Part shown: piece by piece, positions 21,271-32,835 of the stretch | Layout of the letters: each line of letters opens with the position of its first letter | Numbering within the stretch: position 1 is the first letter of the stretch | Assembly: GCA_033439255.1 (NCBI GenBank) | Contig: CM065891.1 | Span: forward strand, 1,054,001 to 1,118,000 | Reading direction: 5' to 3' | Origin: Hericium rajendrae | Lineage: Eukaryota > Basidiomycota > Agaricomycetes > Russulales > Hericiaceae | Length of the DNA: 64,000 nt | The notes under the pieces: model-generated | What the model was told of the DNA's origin: nothing | The model's database searches: none | The model's input: the letters and a program-made list of their open reading frames with translations, nothing else | Translations under genes and position numbers: made by a program

Positions 21271-22365
21271 TGCTGTATGAGAGTATCACAAGGAGGGATG
21301 TAAGTGTTCGAGTGATGAGTATGGTTGGGTTGTACAGAGAGAGACTCGAGCGGGAATCGAGGAGACTTATATACTTCTGGAGAAACCTTTGCAACATCTC
21401 ATTCCAGCGACAACGAGCACTCACCAGAAAGCACAGCTCCGTGGCGGACCTACATTCACCAGCGCTATGTCATTTGGAACGAGACCAAGCTGCGTCCCCT
21501 CTCTTTCCGAGCTCCGTACATAGTTGCTGACAATGAACGACATCAGGTGAGGCTATGCGGGGATAAAACATTTTGTAACGATGTTCAGGAACTCGAGCGA
21601 AGGGGTCGAAGTCAAAGCCGCTGTGGAGATAGGCGTGCCGAAGCGGCTGAGTCAGCGATCTGTGCCGCGTCTCTGGGCCATCCGAGATGCTCCGAGGACA
21701 GCCCGGTGCTTCAACTTTCACTAGTATGTTCGAGTCTCTAACCTCCACGAACAACCTAGAAAAAAACGTGTCCATCCGTTTAATCTGAGCTTTCGAGCCC
21801 TTCGGTGGTGAAAGCTCCGGACGATCCAGAGTCATGTATAGTCATGAGTAATAGTGCCGTGTTTCGAGTCTCCACCGGTCCCAAGTCGTTCCAGGTGCAT
21901 ATATGCTTTGAGCATGTTCGGCCCGCGCAGTGGCACTTCCTATGGGTCCATGGGTGCCTTGAAGGAGCACCCCAGCGAAGCGGTAAGTATGTTCTCGAGA
22001 CGTTGGCTCAGATTGCACCGCGATCGTGCCGGGGTCGCGTCTCGGTCCCTTGATCAGCGCTAACTGTTATTTCCGTGTTGAAGTAAGAACACAGGAAGTC
22101 CCAAGAATCGCATGGAGTCGCAAGCAAGTCATGCCGGGGGGAACTAGTCTGAGAGCTGTATAAGCAGTGTATAGTCTAGGCAAGTACAGGTGTCAACAGC
22201 CAGGTTCCTGATCTAAAAAGCACAGTACCGATCGACATTAACTTATCTACAATGCAACATTGACGATGGCAGGGTATATACACATCCAAGCTGCTGAATG
22301 CAAAGAATAGTTCAGGTATATGTGATAGAAAACCAATAAAACAAGACAGGATAGAAGATGACCTC
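21271..22365. other. TF3 upstream region and 3' flank of the phosphatase gene
   Basis: 1.1 kb without a recognisable gene. Open frames on both strands are short and motif-free. Confidence 0.45.
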
Positions 22366-24513
22366 TCACGCCCCAGCAGCCTTCTCGCGCAGATACTCGA
22401 CATACGCCGCGAGAAACTTCACCTGCTCGTACGTCTCGATGGCCTTCAAGCTCCGCCGCCGCCGCACCGTAGCAATCACGCGCTCTATCAGCTGCAGCGT
22501 GTCTTTCCGCACGACGCCCTCCGCCGTGCCCGCGGCGCCCGTGGAACCAGGCCACGCGCACAGCCCGAGCTTGAGCATCCAGCAGCACGCGACGAGCCCC
22601 GCGCGCCCGACGCCCCCACGGCAGTGCACGAGCACAGGCATGCCGCGGAGCGTGTACACGGAGATGAGCCGCGAGAGGTGCACGTCGAACGCGGCGGGGT
22701 CCGTCGGCGCGAGGCCCTCGGGGATCGGCAGGCGCAGGATGTCGATGCCGAGCTCGTGCGCGGCCTGCGAGTATTCGGGCCAGGGCGCGCCGAGAAAGGC
22801 GAGCTCTTCATTGTCGAGGCAGCAGACGATGCAGCCGACGCCTAGCGTCTTCATCCGCTGCAGGTCTTGTTTGAGGTCGCGACAGACCGCGCCGCGGCCG
22901 TGTACTGGGCCATTGAGACGCACTGCATTGAGATAAGCCGGGTTCTCGAAGCCCACAAGGGAAGCGAACAGTACCTTTTTTGCCGGGACATGAAGATAAG
23001 AATAAGTTACCGAGGACAGGTGGTGTGGATGAAGGTGGCGCGTGGGCGTCTTCGCGAGGCTGGAACGAGGAAACATGAAATTGACCTGGGAATTGCGTTG
23101 TCCTCGGGCTCGGCGACTGGCCGTCGGCTCCGACAATGACGTTCAAGTGGAATTGGGGCCTAAACGAGCGCTTGTAACATTTCTTCCAGACTATGAATGA
23201 TGCACGCTTACCGTGATGGAGAGTCAGTCATCGCTGGCAGACCACTGTTCTGCGGGTGCCTCTTTATGCTTATGGCTTCTGCAATGAGAGCCTTGAAAAC
23301 GGCAGGCGGTGCGGTGTACGAGCGCTCGTGTTTGCCGAGCACCGAGGGCGGGAAGCCAATCGTGGAGTCGTCCGCGGTCGCGAGCACGTCGCCAAGGATA
23401 TTGCAGTCGGGCAACTGTAGCGGGGGTATACGGGGTATCGAGAAGACTTCAACATTTACTGGGGTGCGTGCGGGGGTATTATTATTTGGTGTGCGTGCTG
23501 GGAGATTACCATTAGTAAGGTCAGAGGGAGATTTAATGTCGCTGGCGAGGGCAGCTTCGAGCGCATGTTTCATGGAGGAGCGATTCCAGATAAACTGGGA
23601 TACAGACGACGGCTGCAGGTCTCGGGCGCAATTACCAGATGCGGGAAGTTGGGGTATCGGTTCCAAAGGGATTGGTGGAGGCGGGGGTATGTTGGCAGGG
23701 ATGGCTGGCATAGTGATACGATCTAGCGAGAATGCAGGGTGGATATTAAACATTGTGGGTGCGCATCGGTCTGATAGCGTGATGTGCAGGGATATTGTAG
23801 ATAGTAGTTCATGGGGTATGATAGTCGAGATGCTAGCCGAACAGTAAGGACATGTATAACAGCTGTACGAGGATGCTCACTTGATAGGATGTGACGTAGA
23901 GGTTTTCCAAGGCAGTTCACCTATGGTGGCGGTGGCGGCAAGAGGCGCCTCGATCGCTGCAGATATCTCGTTCTGAATATCAAACGAGGGCCGCCGATAA
24001 GTGAGCACCGGAGAACTCTGCGATGGAAGCGTTATCTCTCCCACACGCTCATCTACAGCCGCACGGGACTCCGAGGTGAACCTGCGATCGGAAATCCACC
24101 ACGCTTTTTCTTGTGCACTCAAGGCCTGGCGATCCTGAAGTTGCTTAAAGTGATCGGGGAGATGAAGGGACATGGGGATATAGGTGAGCGCGGCGCCTAG
24201 AGAATGTACGTGAATGAGTGCTGCTTTCGGGTTGAGGCATGCCTGAACTGACCCCTTGCTCCAAATTTGGCACGAGAATAGGCACTCGCGTGAAATTGTG
24301 AAGCCAGATGGATCAGCTGGAGGAAATTATCAATGACGAGCTCATGCCAACAAAATCACCGCATACCTGGACGGCCAAACGCTGTTCGTTGGAGAGCTGG
24401 GGCGTCGGGGGCGGTGGCATGAGGGCTGTAGACCGCACGGAAGGAGCGTAGGGCCGCTCGTGGGCATTTAAGGCCAATGCATCCACGGGGGTTTCGACGA
24501 CGGCGGAAATCAT
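22366..24513 (-). CDS. CDKN3/KAP-like dual-specificity phosphatase with long N-terminal extension
   Basis: Cysteine-based protein phosphatase. The C-terminal ~190 residues carry the P-loop HCRGGVGRAGLVACC (HCx5R, catalytic Cys and Arg present) preceded by LPIPEGLAPTD, the order seen in CDKN3 (kinase-associated phosphatase); an upstream C-R-D-L-K-Q-D-L and LGVGCIVCC fit the same fold. The N-terminal ~340 residues are probably disordered and include PPPPPIPLEPIP and repeated ART-P-N/V motifs. The two parts are one gene: the exon ending SPSR splices in frame to PQFHLNVIVGADG, and PGKK splices to VRLNGPVHG. The start at 24513 (MISAVVETPVDALAL) is the first ATG in frame; an upstream exon cannot be excluded. 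It shares a ~280-bp promoter with the chitin synthase. The substrate is inferred only by family (CDK T-loop). Confidence 0.75.
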
Positions 24514-24789
24514 GGGGACGGAGAGATAGATAATGCCAGAGGACGCGACAGAGCGTTGACGGTCGCGATCAACGAGGGAGTCCCAGAAAGGCACGTATCA
24601 CCTAATTGGGAGTGGATCAGCCACTTGAGTCTGTCTATTCTCAGGTAGCGTGGCGATGGGAGTATTGCACTTCGTATACCATCCGACGACGACCGCCCTT
24701 CTTGTCTAGTCGCCTTTCAGCGTCCATTCTTTTTCTCTTTCTCCTGGCCGACGCCTTCACCGGCCGACGCCTTGCCTTTCCTTTCGTTC
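24514..24789. promoter_or_regulatory. Divergent promoter between phosphatase and chitin synthase
   Basis: 276 bp separate the two presumed start codons, so both promoters must overlap here. The half next to the chitin synthase is CT-rich, common for fungal core promoters and leaders. Confidence 0.5.
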
Positions 24790-27700
24790 ATGGCTCGAGA
24801 CTACGACCCCGCTGATGTCCCCGTTCCCACCACTAGACTTCAATCAAATGCAACCGTCCGTCGTGCAAAGACACTCACTCGCCCCGAACGCGGCGTCGCC
24901 CCTCCTCCTCTCATCAACCCACAAGCTACCCTCGTCGCATCCGTCTCAGGAAACATCGTCGAAACCGACTCGGGTTGGGACGTATGGACCATCTTCTCGC
25001 GCGTGGTTACCTTCTGGGCCCCCGGCTTCCTTCTCAGTTCCATAGGCGGCCTCCACGATCATAATACCCAGCAAGCATGGCGGGAAAAGATGGCATTATG
25101 CTTTATCATTGTGGTCATGTGCGGCGTCATCGGTTTCATGACCATCGGCTTGCAGAGAGTCCTGTGTCCCCAGAGCTCCTCCTCCTCGACGACGCGCTTC
25201 ATAAGCTTGAACTCAACCGCCGGTACCATCGGCATCGGTGGCTTCGCTTTCAACGTCTCCCAATCAAAACCGACGCAAGACGTCGATTTCTTCAAACTTG
25301 CACAGCAGTTGCCAGGGCAAGACATCACCATTCTTTTCCAACGTGCCGCAAACCAGTATCCTGCATGTTCGGGTGTTCCGTATCGCATTGCCCAGGATAA
25401 TCCATGCGGCGGCGCTACGACGGCCACAAAATGTCCTCTCGGCGCCCTCAATAATACCTCTACTACTCAGACACTAGGCCTTCAGAACATCACAAAGCCG
25501 ATTGGTTACGACTGGGACCAAGTGGCCGAACTGAACGACTACATCGTCCTCGATGGTGCGGTTCTGAACCTGAACTCGTACTTCAGCCTTCACTCGAATC
25601 CCATCCCGGGCGATGCTGTGGACGCCGCGCTCCGCACTGTCCTCCGTTCGAATGGACGTGACGTGACGCGGCTCTTCGTGAACCGCCCCGAGCTCAAAAG
25701 CGCCATCGACTGCATGGTCCAACGCTATGGCGTGGGCAACATCGACAAGATCACGCCCGGCTGCTTCGTCTCACAGCTCGTCCTGTATGCTGGCCTCATC
25801 GTCATTCTCGGGCTCGTCGTGGTGCGCTTCATAATGGCCTGCATCTTCAGTTGGTTCCTGTCCGAGCGTCTCGCCGGTAACCCAGACAGCGCAACGCTAA
25901 ACCGGTCCGCCATCAGTCCTGCCGTCATGCCGGAGGGCGCGAACGTGTCGATCGACAACAGGCTTGGGACCGCACCGTGGTCGGGTCCGGGAGGCGCGAA
26001 GAAGGAGAAGCAGTTGAAGTCCGCGCGGTCGCTGGCGTCAGGGTCGAGCACGACGCTGAACAACTCAGGCGAGAACGCTGCGCCCGTTATGAGTCTCGCG
26101 CAAATCGGCGCAGAGCTGTTCGCGGTGTGCTTAGTGACGTGCTACTCGGAGGGCGAGGATTCGTTGCGGGCTACCCTCGACTCATTGTCTGCCACGACAT
26201 ACTCGGACGCGAGGAAGCTGCTGTTCGTGGTCGCGGATGGGATGATCACAGGTGCAGGAGAGAAGTTGAGTACCCCGGACATCTGTGTCGGGTTGGTGGA
26301 GGCGGATCCGCGGTTCGGCAATCCGACGCCCATGAGCTATCTGGCTGTCGGCTCTGGCTCCAAGCAAGAGAACAGAGCGATGGTGTATGCCGGTCATTAC
26401 AGTGAGTGTGCCTTCATAGTGTCTGCCCACTTAATCTCAGCTGGTCATATAGCCGTCGCCGGCCGCAGGACGCCGACAGTCGTCATCGTCAAGTGCGGTA
26501 CAGAACATGAAGCCGCTACGGAGAAGAAACCCGGGAATCGTGGCAAGCGCGACAGTCAACTTATCCTGATGAACTTCTTCTCGCGTGTCACTTACAACGA
26601 CCGCATGTCGCCCCTGGATTTCGACCTCTTCCGCAAGATCCACATACTGATGGGTGTAACACCTGATTTCTTCGAAGTCTGTTTGATGGTGGGCCTGACT
26701 TCCGCTTCCATCGCTAATGCAGCTAATATGGGCCCCGCATAGGTTGATGCCGATACGAAGGTCTTCCCCAGCTCGCTAAAGGCCCTAGTTAACTGCATGC
26801 ATCACGATCAGATGATCATGGGCGTCTGCGGGGAAACTCGAATCGAAAACAAGCGACAGTCCTGGGTTACTGCCATTCAAGTGTTCGAGTACTTCATCTC
26901 TCATCATCTCGCAAAAGCCTTCGAATCTGTCTTCGGAGGTGTCTCGTGTCTACCAGGATGTTTCTCCATGTTCCGTCTCAAGGCACGCAGATCGACAGGC
27001 GACGACTGGGTCCCGCTCATCATCAAGCCCGAGATCGTCAAGGAGTACAGCCAGTGCGAAGTCACGACACTGCACCAGAAGAACCTGCTCCTGCTTGGCG
27101 AGGATCGTTTCCTTACGACATGTCTTCTGCGCACCTTCCCGAATCGGAAAATGATGTTCCTGCCGCAAGCACGGTGTCGCACCGTCGCGCCCGATACCTT
27201 CTCGGTCCTGTTGTCTCAGCGTCGGCGTTGGATCAACTCCACGATTCACAACCTCATGGAACTCGTGCTTGTGCGCGATCTTTGCGGGACGTTCTGTTTT
27301 AGCATGCAGTTTGTCGTGTTCATGGATCTCCTCGGCACTATCGTGCTCCCTATCGCCATTTCCCTCACGTTAATGCTCATCATCGGCTCCGCGCTAAGCC
27401 CACCCAAGTCGTTCGAGGAAGCCATTCCGCTCGTTCTGCTGGTCGCCGTGCTCGGTCTGCCTGGAGTGCTGATCGTGATCACCACGGGCAAGGTCATGTA
27501 CGTTTTCTGGATGCTCGTCTACCTCGTTGCACTTCCGATATGGAATTTCGTCCTCCCCGTATATGCTTTCTGGCACTTCGATGACTTCTCGTGGGGTGAA
27601 ACGAGGTGTGTTGCTCTCTTGTTTCGACTGGTCTCATGTCCTGACTATTATCATCAGAAAAGTCGAAGGCGAAGCCAAAGGAGAAGGCCATGGTGAGGGC

Positions 27701-28336
27701 AAGGCTGTCTGGGCCGGTCCGCAGGTTCCGCTCAGACGATGGGAAGACTGGGAACGCTCACGGCTGCGCAAAATCCGGCGTGAGGAGAAGCGACGGAGGG
27801 ACTTCGAGCGTGCATACCCACAAGGCTACATGTCAGGCGATAGCGAGCACCTTGGCGTTCGCTCGGACAGCCAGTACGACGGGTCGGATACCTACTCCGT
27901 GGCGTCCTCCGATGATCAATGGGGTTCGCAAGTAGGTGAGTACAACGAGAACAATTCACAGTACCCACCACCACCGCCCGCACTGCATCGACCGCCGGAT
28001 GAGGCGATCGCCGGCGGTGCGACGGTGGACGCCGCGGATCTAGCGGCAATGCTCGACTCGGGGTGGTCAGAAAACAATTCGCCAAACGCGTCTTCGGACC
28101 ATCTACAGCCTGCACCACCGCCCTCGCGCATACGATATCAGCTTTCGGATGGTGCGGGCTACTCGCCGGTCTCGCGGGGCGTCCCTTCTCCGGTGTCGCC
28201 GACACGGCCAACGCAGGGTGTCAGCAGCGCCGTCAACGAGGAGTGGAAGGCACACGTGAAGAAGCGGAGCGGGGGCGGCGCCCCCACTAACGACTATGGC
28301 CCGCTGGGCCCACTCGATCCCGGGAGGCGGGTGTAA
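24790..28336 (+). CDS. Division 2 chitin synthase, class IV-like
   Basis: Membrane glycosyltransferase polymerising UDP-GlcNAc into cell-wall chitin. ATG at 24790 ([20 protein letters not shown]). In order: cytosolic head; membrane spans near 25080-25160; a cytochrome-b5-like segment ([20 protein letters not shown]); another span near 25780-25860; then the catalytic domain with VDADTKV, EDRFLTT and the hallmark [18 protein letters not shown]; then several spans and an acidic, proline-rich tail ending in TAA at 28334. No myosin motor is attached, which separates it from classes V and VII. Introns: 26402-26452, 26689-26742, 27606-27657, all in frame. Length is about 1,130 residues, usual for Chs3-type enzymes. 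No frame break seen. Divergent from the phosphatase gene. Confidence 0.95.
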
Positions 28337-29203
28337 TCCTATGAAAGGTGATACAGTGGTGTTCATGAAGCGTCTCGACTCTGTCTGATATATATAATGC
28401 ATGGCTTGTTTGTCTATACCCTCTGACCTGTTCCATTCGCGGCGCCCCGTGATATAGTAGTCCCGCTTCGTAATGTTAGCCGGGACGTTTATCTCTGTCT
28501 TTTGCGGCAACTTGACCCACCTCTACATACTCCGACCTCTACATACTTCTCCTTCCGCGCCTCCCGTCGTGCATCCTCTGTCCGCACCCCTGCCGCCGCA
28601 TCCTTCGTTTCCCATCTCGCACCACACTCTTTCTTGGTTTGGTCACCACTATTCGCATTGTTGTTGGGGATCCCGCTTGCATTGTCCACGATATCAATAG
28701 TCTCAATACATAGATTGGCTCTGCGGAGTCACGGACAGCTTTTGCTATACCGTGTAACTTGCTCGTTGGATCTTCGCATGATATCGTCGATACGAGTGGC
28801 GTGGACGTCTTGACATACCTTCGAGTCGATATCTGTACTGTACATACAGACCACAAGGAATCGCGAAAAATATATATCGCACAAATGATAAACATGAACT
28901 CGCGAAGAGTCGGTCCCAAAGATTGATAATGCAGCTTTGAGATGAAGACAGTACACGGAACGCCCTAGTAAAAGGCGAGGGCGTTGTCTGTTTGTACCAT
29001 CTTCAGCTGCTGATAGTACTTGTCGTCTATTGAGGGCGTGGCAGGAATTTTGGCATTTTGTTTGGGCGGCGGGTGTCAACCGCGCGTCGCGTTGCCGGTA
29101 TGCCCCGACATACAGTCACTGCGTTCCGGGTATGGCTGGTCCAAGTCGGAGCCGGCGGGAATTCCCGCGAACAGTAGTCAGGCGTGTCGAGGTTGGCGTA
29201 ACA
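28337..29203. other. 3' flank of chitin synthase, no gene recognised
   Basis: Short open frames on both strands between 28490 and 28900 have no recognisable motif. The right border is the terminal inverted repeat of the next element. Confidence 0.4.
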
Positions 29204-29510
29204 TACACGGCCAAGTGGTTTAGAAGACCGTAGGCTGGCCTCAATGATAAGACCCGAGGAAGGCGTGAATGCGATCCTGAGTGCAGAAAAGTCCCACGAT
29301 CTGCGGGGTGAACTGGAGTTGCAGGAACGGCTGAGACGGCTTCTGACCTACGCGATTAGCCGAGGACGTCCGTAGGATGGTTTGAGTCCATCCTGAGGTT
29401 GACTTTCGCTACACACGCATGACAAACCCGCCTAAGCGGGCAGCCGAGATCGATCCAGGGAAGAGATGGGGACGGGCAACAAAAAGCCCAAATTTCCCAC
29501 AAAAATTATG

Positions 29511-29583
29511 CACAGCGAAAGGATCGAACGTATGACCGTCACAAGTCCATAAGTACAATGAAGACCACTAAACTACGATGCCT
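29511..29583 (-). tRNA. tRNA-His(GTG)-like sequence, probably pseudo
   Basis: Read on the minus strand, it has an A-box (TAGTTTAGTGGTC) and B-box (CGTTCGATCC) in tRNA spacing, and an anticodon loop TTGTGAC giving GTG (His). The 5' head GCATCGTAGTTTAGTGG resembles fungal tRNA-His. The acceptor and T stems have mismatches, so it is more likely a pseudogene or the head of a SINE than a working tRNA. Confidence 0.45.
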
Positions 29584-30117
29584 TATGCATTGTTCAGGGA
29601 TATCATAATATGACGGCGTGTTCAGCCATCCTGCTCACTGTAGAGTCGACTTAACCAAAATTTCATGGCTTTCGTCTCTCGCGATTTGTGGCTCCGAAAC
29701 CTTTCACCGTTGCCGGTACACCGCCAGCCCATCGATCGAGTGCAGCCACAAATATTTCGGATCAGCGATAGCCGCAGATTAGATCAGTCGCTGCTTCAAA
29801 TTTGTATCGTGTAAAATCATGAGTCCGGCCGATCGAGTGGAGGCTTGAATCCACATTTGCATGAACCACGATTCCTGCTGTATTGTGAGTAGCCACGGAT
29901 CCATACTCATGAAGTTCACAGATGCATCTTCGACACACAGCGACAGTGGCGGCACCTTGCAAGCAGTGTAAGTTCCTCAGGCATCGGCCTGAAGCATCTT
30001 CAAAGCATAAGTGAACAGGTACGTATATGTCTTGTCCTACTTGCTTTGAATCATAGACAAATACTGCGACACATCCAGCCCTGCAATCGTCGTGTGTGCC
30101 ATTCTGACAGAGACTAA

Positions 30118-30393
30118 TCTGGTCGTGAGGTTCACTACAACACTGCGTGGAAGTTCGACAAGCACGATGATGACTCGAGGTATCGGAGCTGTATCATTAA
30201 CATTTCGTGCAGCAACGACCTTCGCTGTTGGAAAAGATACCTCCAAAATGAGGTGGTCAACACGGCAACGGACGCCGTGCTCAGCTCGCCTGCAACGGCT
30301 GCGCAGTTGCAGACCACGGACGGGCGGCTCATCCAGAATGCGAACGACATGATGCCGCTGTATGCCATACTCGAACTGCTGCGAACAGCATGA
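30118..30393 (+). pseudogene. Open 91-codon gene fragment inside the inverted-repeat element
   Basis: Runs open from just after a TAA to TGA at 30391-30393, with protein-like composition (CSNDLRCWKRYLQNEVV; RLIQNANDMMPLYAILELL). No ATG at the head and no partner exons found. It may be a host exon captured by the element. I could not name the family. Confidence 0.35.
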
Positions 30394-31532
30394 TCATGAA
30401 GCTCGAGATGAGTTGGTCGACGGAGCCCACATCGGACGATGCCACGGAAACGTTCGCAGGGAAGTGTCATAGCTTATCCACCCAATCTGCTGCAGTCTAC
30501 ACCTGCGTGAGCAGTCAGACCTCGCCATCCTCTACCATGCTCATACTCGACCTGCACACGTCTGAACACTGCGAGACGCTGCTCAAGATCACGCTGCACA
30601 ACCTGCATCACGTCCAGCATATCCTCTTCCATGTGCTCTTCTCTCAGCCAGTTTTCAGGAGATGGAGACATATACCGTGCTCTTCGCCATGCTCCTTTCG
30701 GCAGACCCTCGTGGGTATCGCATTGCCGGCAATCTGACACCTGGCATACTGAAGATGTTCAAGACAATTTTACAGGGCCTTAAAATTGGTCGAAGGTATA
30801 AATTATAAGACAGTTTGGTGTAATAGGTTATAGTGCTTGTCGGGTACCTAGTTCGATTCTTGTTGCACGCACGATGATTTATGTTGCATTTTTGCGGTTG
30901 GAGACTGTGAAATACTGTACCAATACGGTCATAGGCTCATCAATTTCGGCTGTGACAAGATTTTGAAAATCCCAAAAATCTGAAAGAATATTCTGGGCAC
31001 ATAAAAAAATAGGCTCACAGGTCCTTGTGACCTGTGACCTGAGCCTTCGACCGTATTGGTACAGTAGCGCGGACACTATCGGGCCGTGTGGACGGATTGC
31101 ATGCTGCCACCGATCTCTCAATCATGAAAACCATGATTCTAATTTGAGGCTTTACTCGATCGGCCAGACTCATGGCTGCCGCAAATCCGGATCTCAGGTA
31201 ACCGGAGATTACGAAATATCGGGAGCAGCACACGATCCATGGGCTGGCGGTGTAGCTCTGGGCATCATTTTTTAGGCACATCACACCGCGAACCCTCGGT
31301 TGAAGCGAAATCCATCCTGAGGACGGCCTGAGCTCTATCCTGAGGCTGCTTGGCTATAGAACCGTCGGATAGTATTTACCTGCCGCCGATGTCATCTTTG
31401 TCTCGAGCCGTCGCATTGATGGGATCTGTCTGCTGGATAGGTGGCGTGTGAGACTGAGTTCGCCTCTACTTGTAGACTTTTTTTAAAAACGTCCCGGTCA
31501 ACCTACGGACGTCTGAACCACTTGGCCGTGTA

Positions 31533-32244
31533 GGTCTAAATAGATCAAGCCAGTTCAGGCGTGCTCAAATTTACTTTTGGTGATCATCGCACCGGATATG
31601 GCCAGCTCGCTCTGAAAATTGACAGGCAGTAAAATAGGAAGCAAATTATTATACAAATAACCGCAGGCAGTCGAGCACTACAAGGCTCCTTGTATGTACC
31701 CCACCGTTGAGCCTTACGCCCTCATCATTCTCATTGCCCTGCTTCTCTCTGTCGCACCCACACCCATCGACCTGCTATATAAACGCTGACCTGGGTCAGC
31801 CACCGCAGGGCGCCGACCCTGCGATCCAAGCCATGTGGCCGAGCTTCGACTTGGCATCCCATAAGACGTACGCCGAGCATTTGCACATACAGTTGTACGA
31901 TGAGAAAGCGTCTGAAGGCGACCCGTTCGGGCTCTAGGCTCCTGACCAATGCGAAGGGAGCACTGCATCGAACACTCTGCATACGCATGAGGGGCGGCGT
32001 GACGGTCCTGTTACACGCGTGGGGTGGTGCCAGGAGGATTCTACTCCACGAGACGGATGGCACCGCGACGATCCCGTTTCGCCAGGGAGGAAGGGACCAC
32101 GAATGTTCTCATGACCGGGGACATGCGCATACAGGGCGCCGTTTCGGGTGCCTTCGCCGCCGTTCTGAGTCCCCTTGCTGCTGAGGACAGATTTCTGCTC
32201 GGCACAAGTGCAAGCGTGAGTGCAGTCGAAGCCGACGTGATTGG
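31533..32244. other. Repeat-rich spacer with possible gene remnants on +
   Basis: Two open stretches look protein-like but unconnected: MWPSFDLASHKTYAEHLHIQ near 31830 and SPLAAEDRFLLGTSASVSAV near 32170. No start, splice pattern or family recognised. Possibly pieces of one decayed gene. Confidence 0.35.
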
Positions 32245-32835
32245 TTACTTAGCTTGCACGCATTCCTCGTCGTCTTGTGCACCATCGCTGTCCTGAACAG
32301 GCTCCCGATTGTCTTGCACCACGCGCTCCTCGATGTGCGAGAACATCTGCAGAATGTTGTCGTCTATATCCGGGTCCTCATACAGGCCTGGACGAACGTC
32401 TCCTTCATTTAGAGGAAAGACGGGGCCAGGCTCACCTTCATCAGACTTAGCCGGACCTGTGTCTAAGCGACATTCCTAGAGGGTGAGACAGAGTATAATG
32501 TTAGTCAGTTTGAGCAACGGCAGAATAAAAGCAAAACGTTCGAATATCAGAGACTTGCAAATCCAGCTCGTCATCACTTTGCGTCAGTCGTACGCATTTC
32601 AATGGCCCGTTGCCTTGTCTCTCCCGCTCATCGCGAGCGAGATCCTCCAGTCGGCTACTGCTTCCTGATGCGCGTGCAGAGTCCGGGACTCGAGGCGCTT
32701 CCTTTGACGGTGCGTGTCGGACTCCCACTTCGGAACCCAGTGCCTCTCATCACCGGGGAGGGCGCCTTCCTTGCAGTCGGGGCACGTATATAGTATCGTG
32801 GCGTTGCGACCACGAGTAGGTTTGCATCATTTACA
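32245..32835 (-). pseudogene. Remnant gene with CPDC zinc-ribbon-like motif and acidic C-terminus
   Basis: The last exon 32245-32475 follows a good acceptor and reads ECRLDTGPAKSDEGEPGP ... DDNILQMFSHIEERVV, ending in TAA. The upstream exon (to about 32835) reads YTCPDCKEGALPGDERHWVP then, in a shifted frame, SSRLEDLARDERERQGNGPL and LTQSDDELDLQ. A CxxC with a following histidine and a long acidic linker is reminiscent of the heads of basidiomycete DNA-transposon-linked proteins (Plavaka or KDZ-associated), but I see no transposase core. Low certainty. Confidence 0.35.

Larger units (their letters stand above)
29204..31532. mobile_element. 2.33-kb inverted-repeat element, non-autonomous
   Basis: Terminal 31-bp inverted repeats at 29204-29234 and 31502-31532 match at 28 of 31 positions (TACACGGCCAAGTGGTT core). 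Further in, more inverted matches occur: ACACCGCCAGCCCAT near 29718 against 31238-31252, and GGCCGATCGAG near 29826 against 31154-31164, so the arms were longer. If the outermost TA is a target duplication, TA flanks both ends; a 9-bp Mutator-type duplication is not evident. No transposase was found. Inside are tRNA-like sequence (29511-29583) and an open 91-codon stretch (30118-30393). Likely a foldback or MULE/Tc1-like derivative; the superfamily is unsettled. Confidence 0.6.

Noticed and set aside
30118-30393. Similarity of the 91-codon stretch to cullin repeats
   Set aside because: Only a loose YL ... LYxLL pattern matched; no cullin signature, so no family is claimed.
30813-30873. Second tRNA-like stretch (A-box TGGTGTAATAGGTTA, B-box-like AGTTCGATTC)
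   Set aside because: Stems do not pair and the acceptor is missing; too weak to list as a feature.
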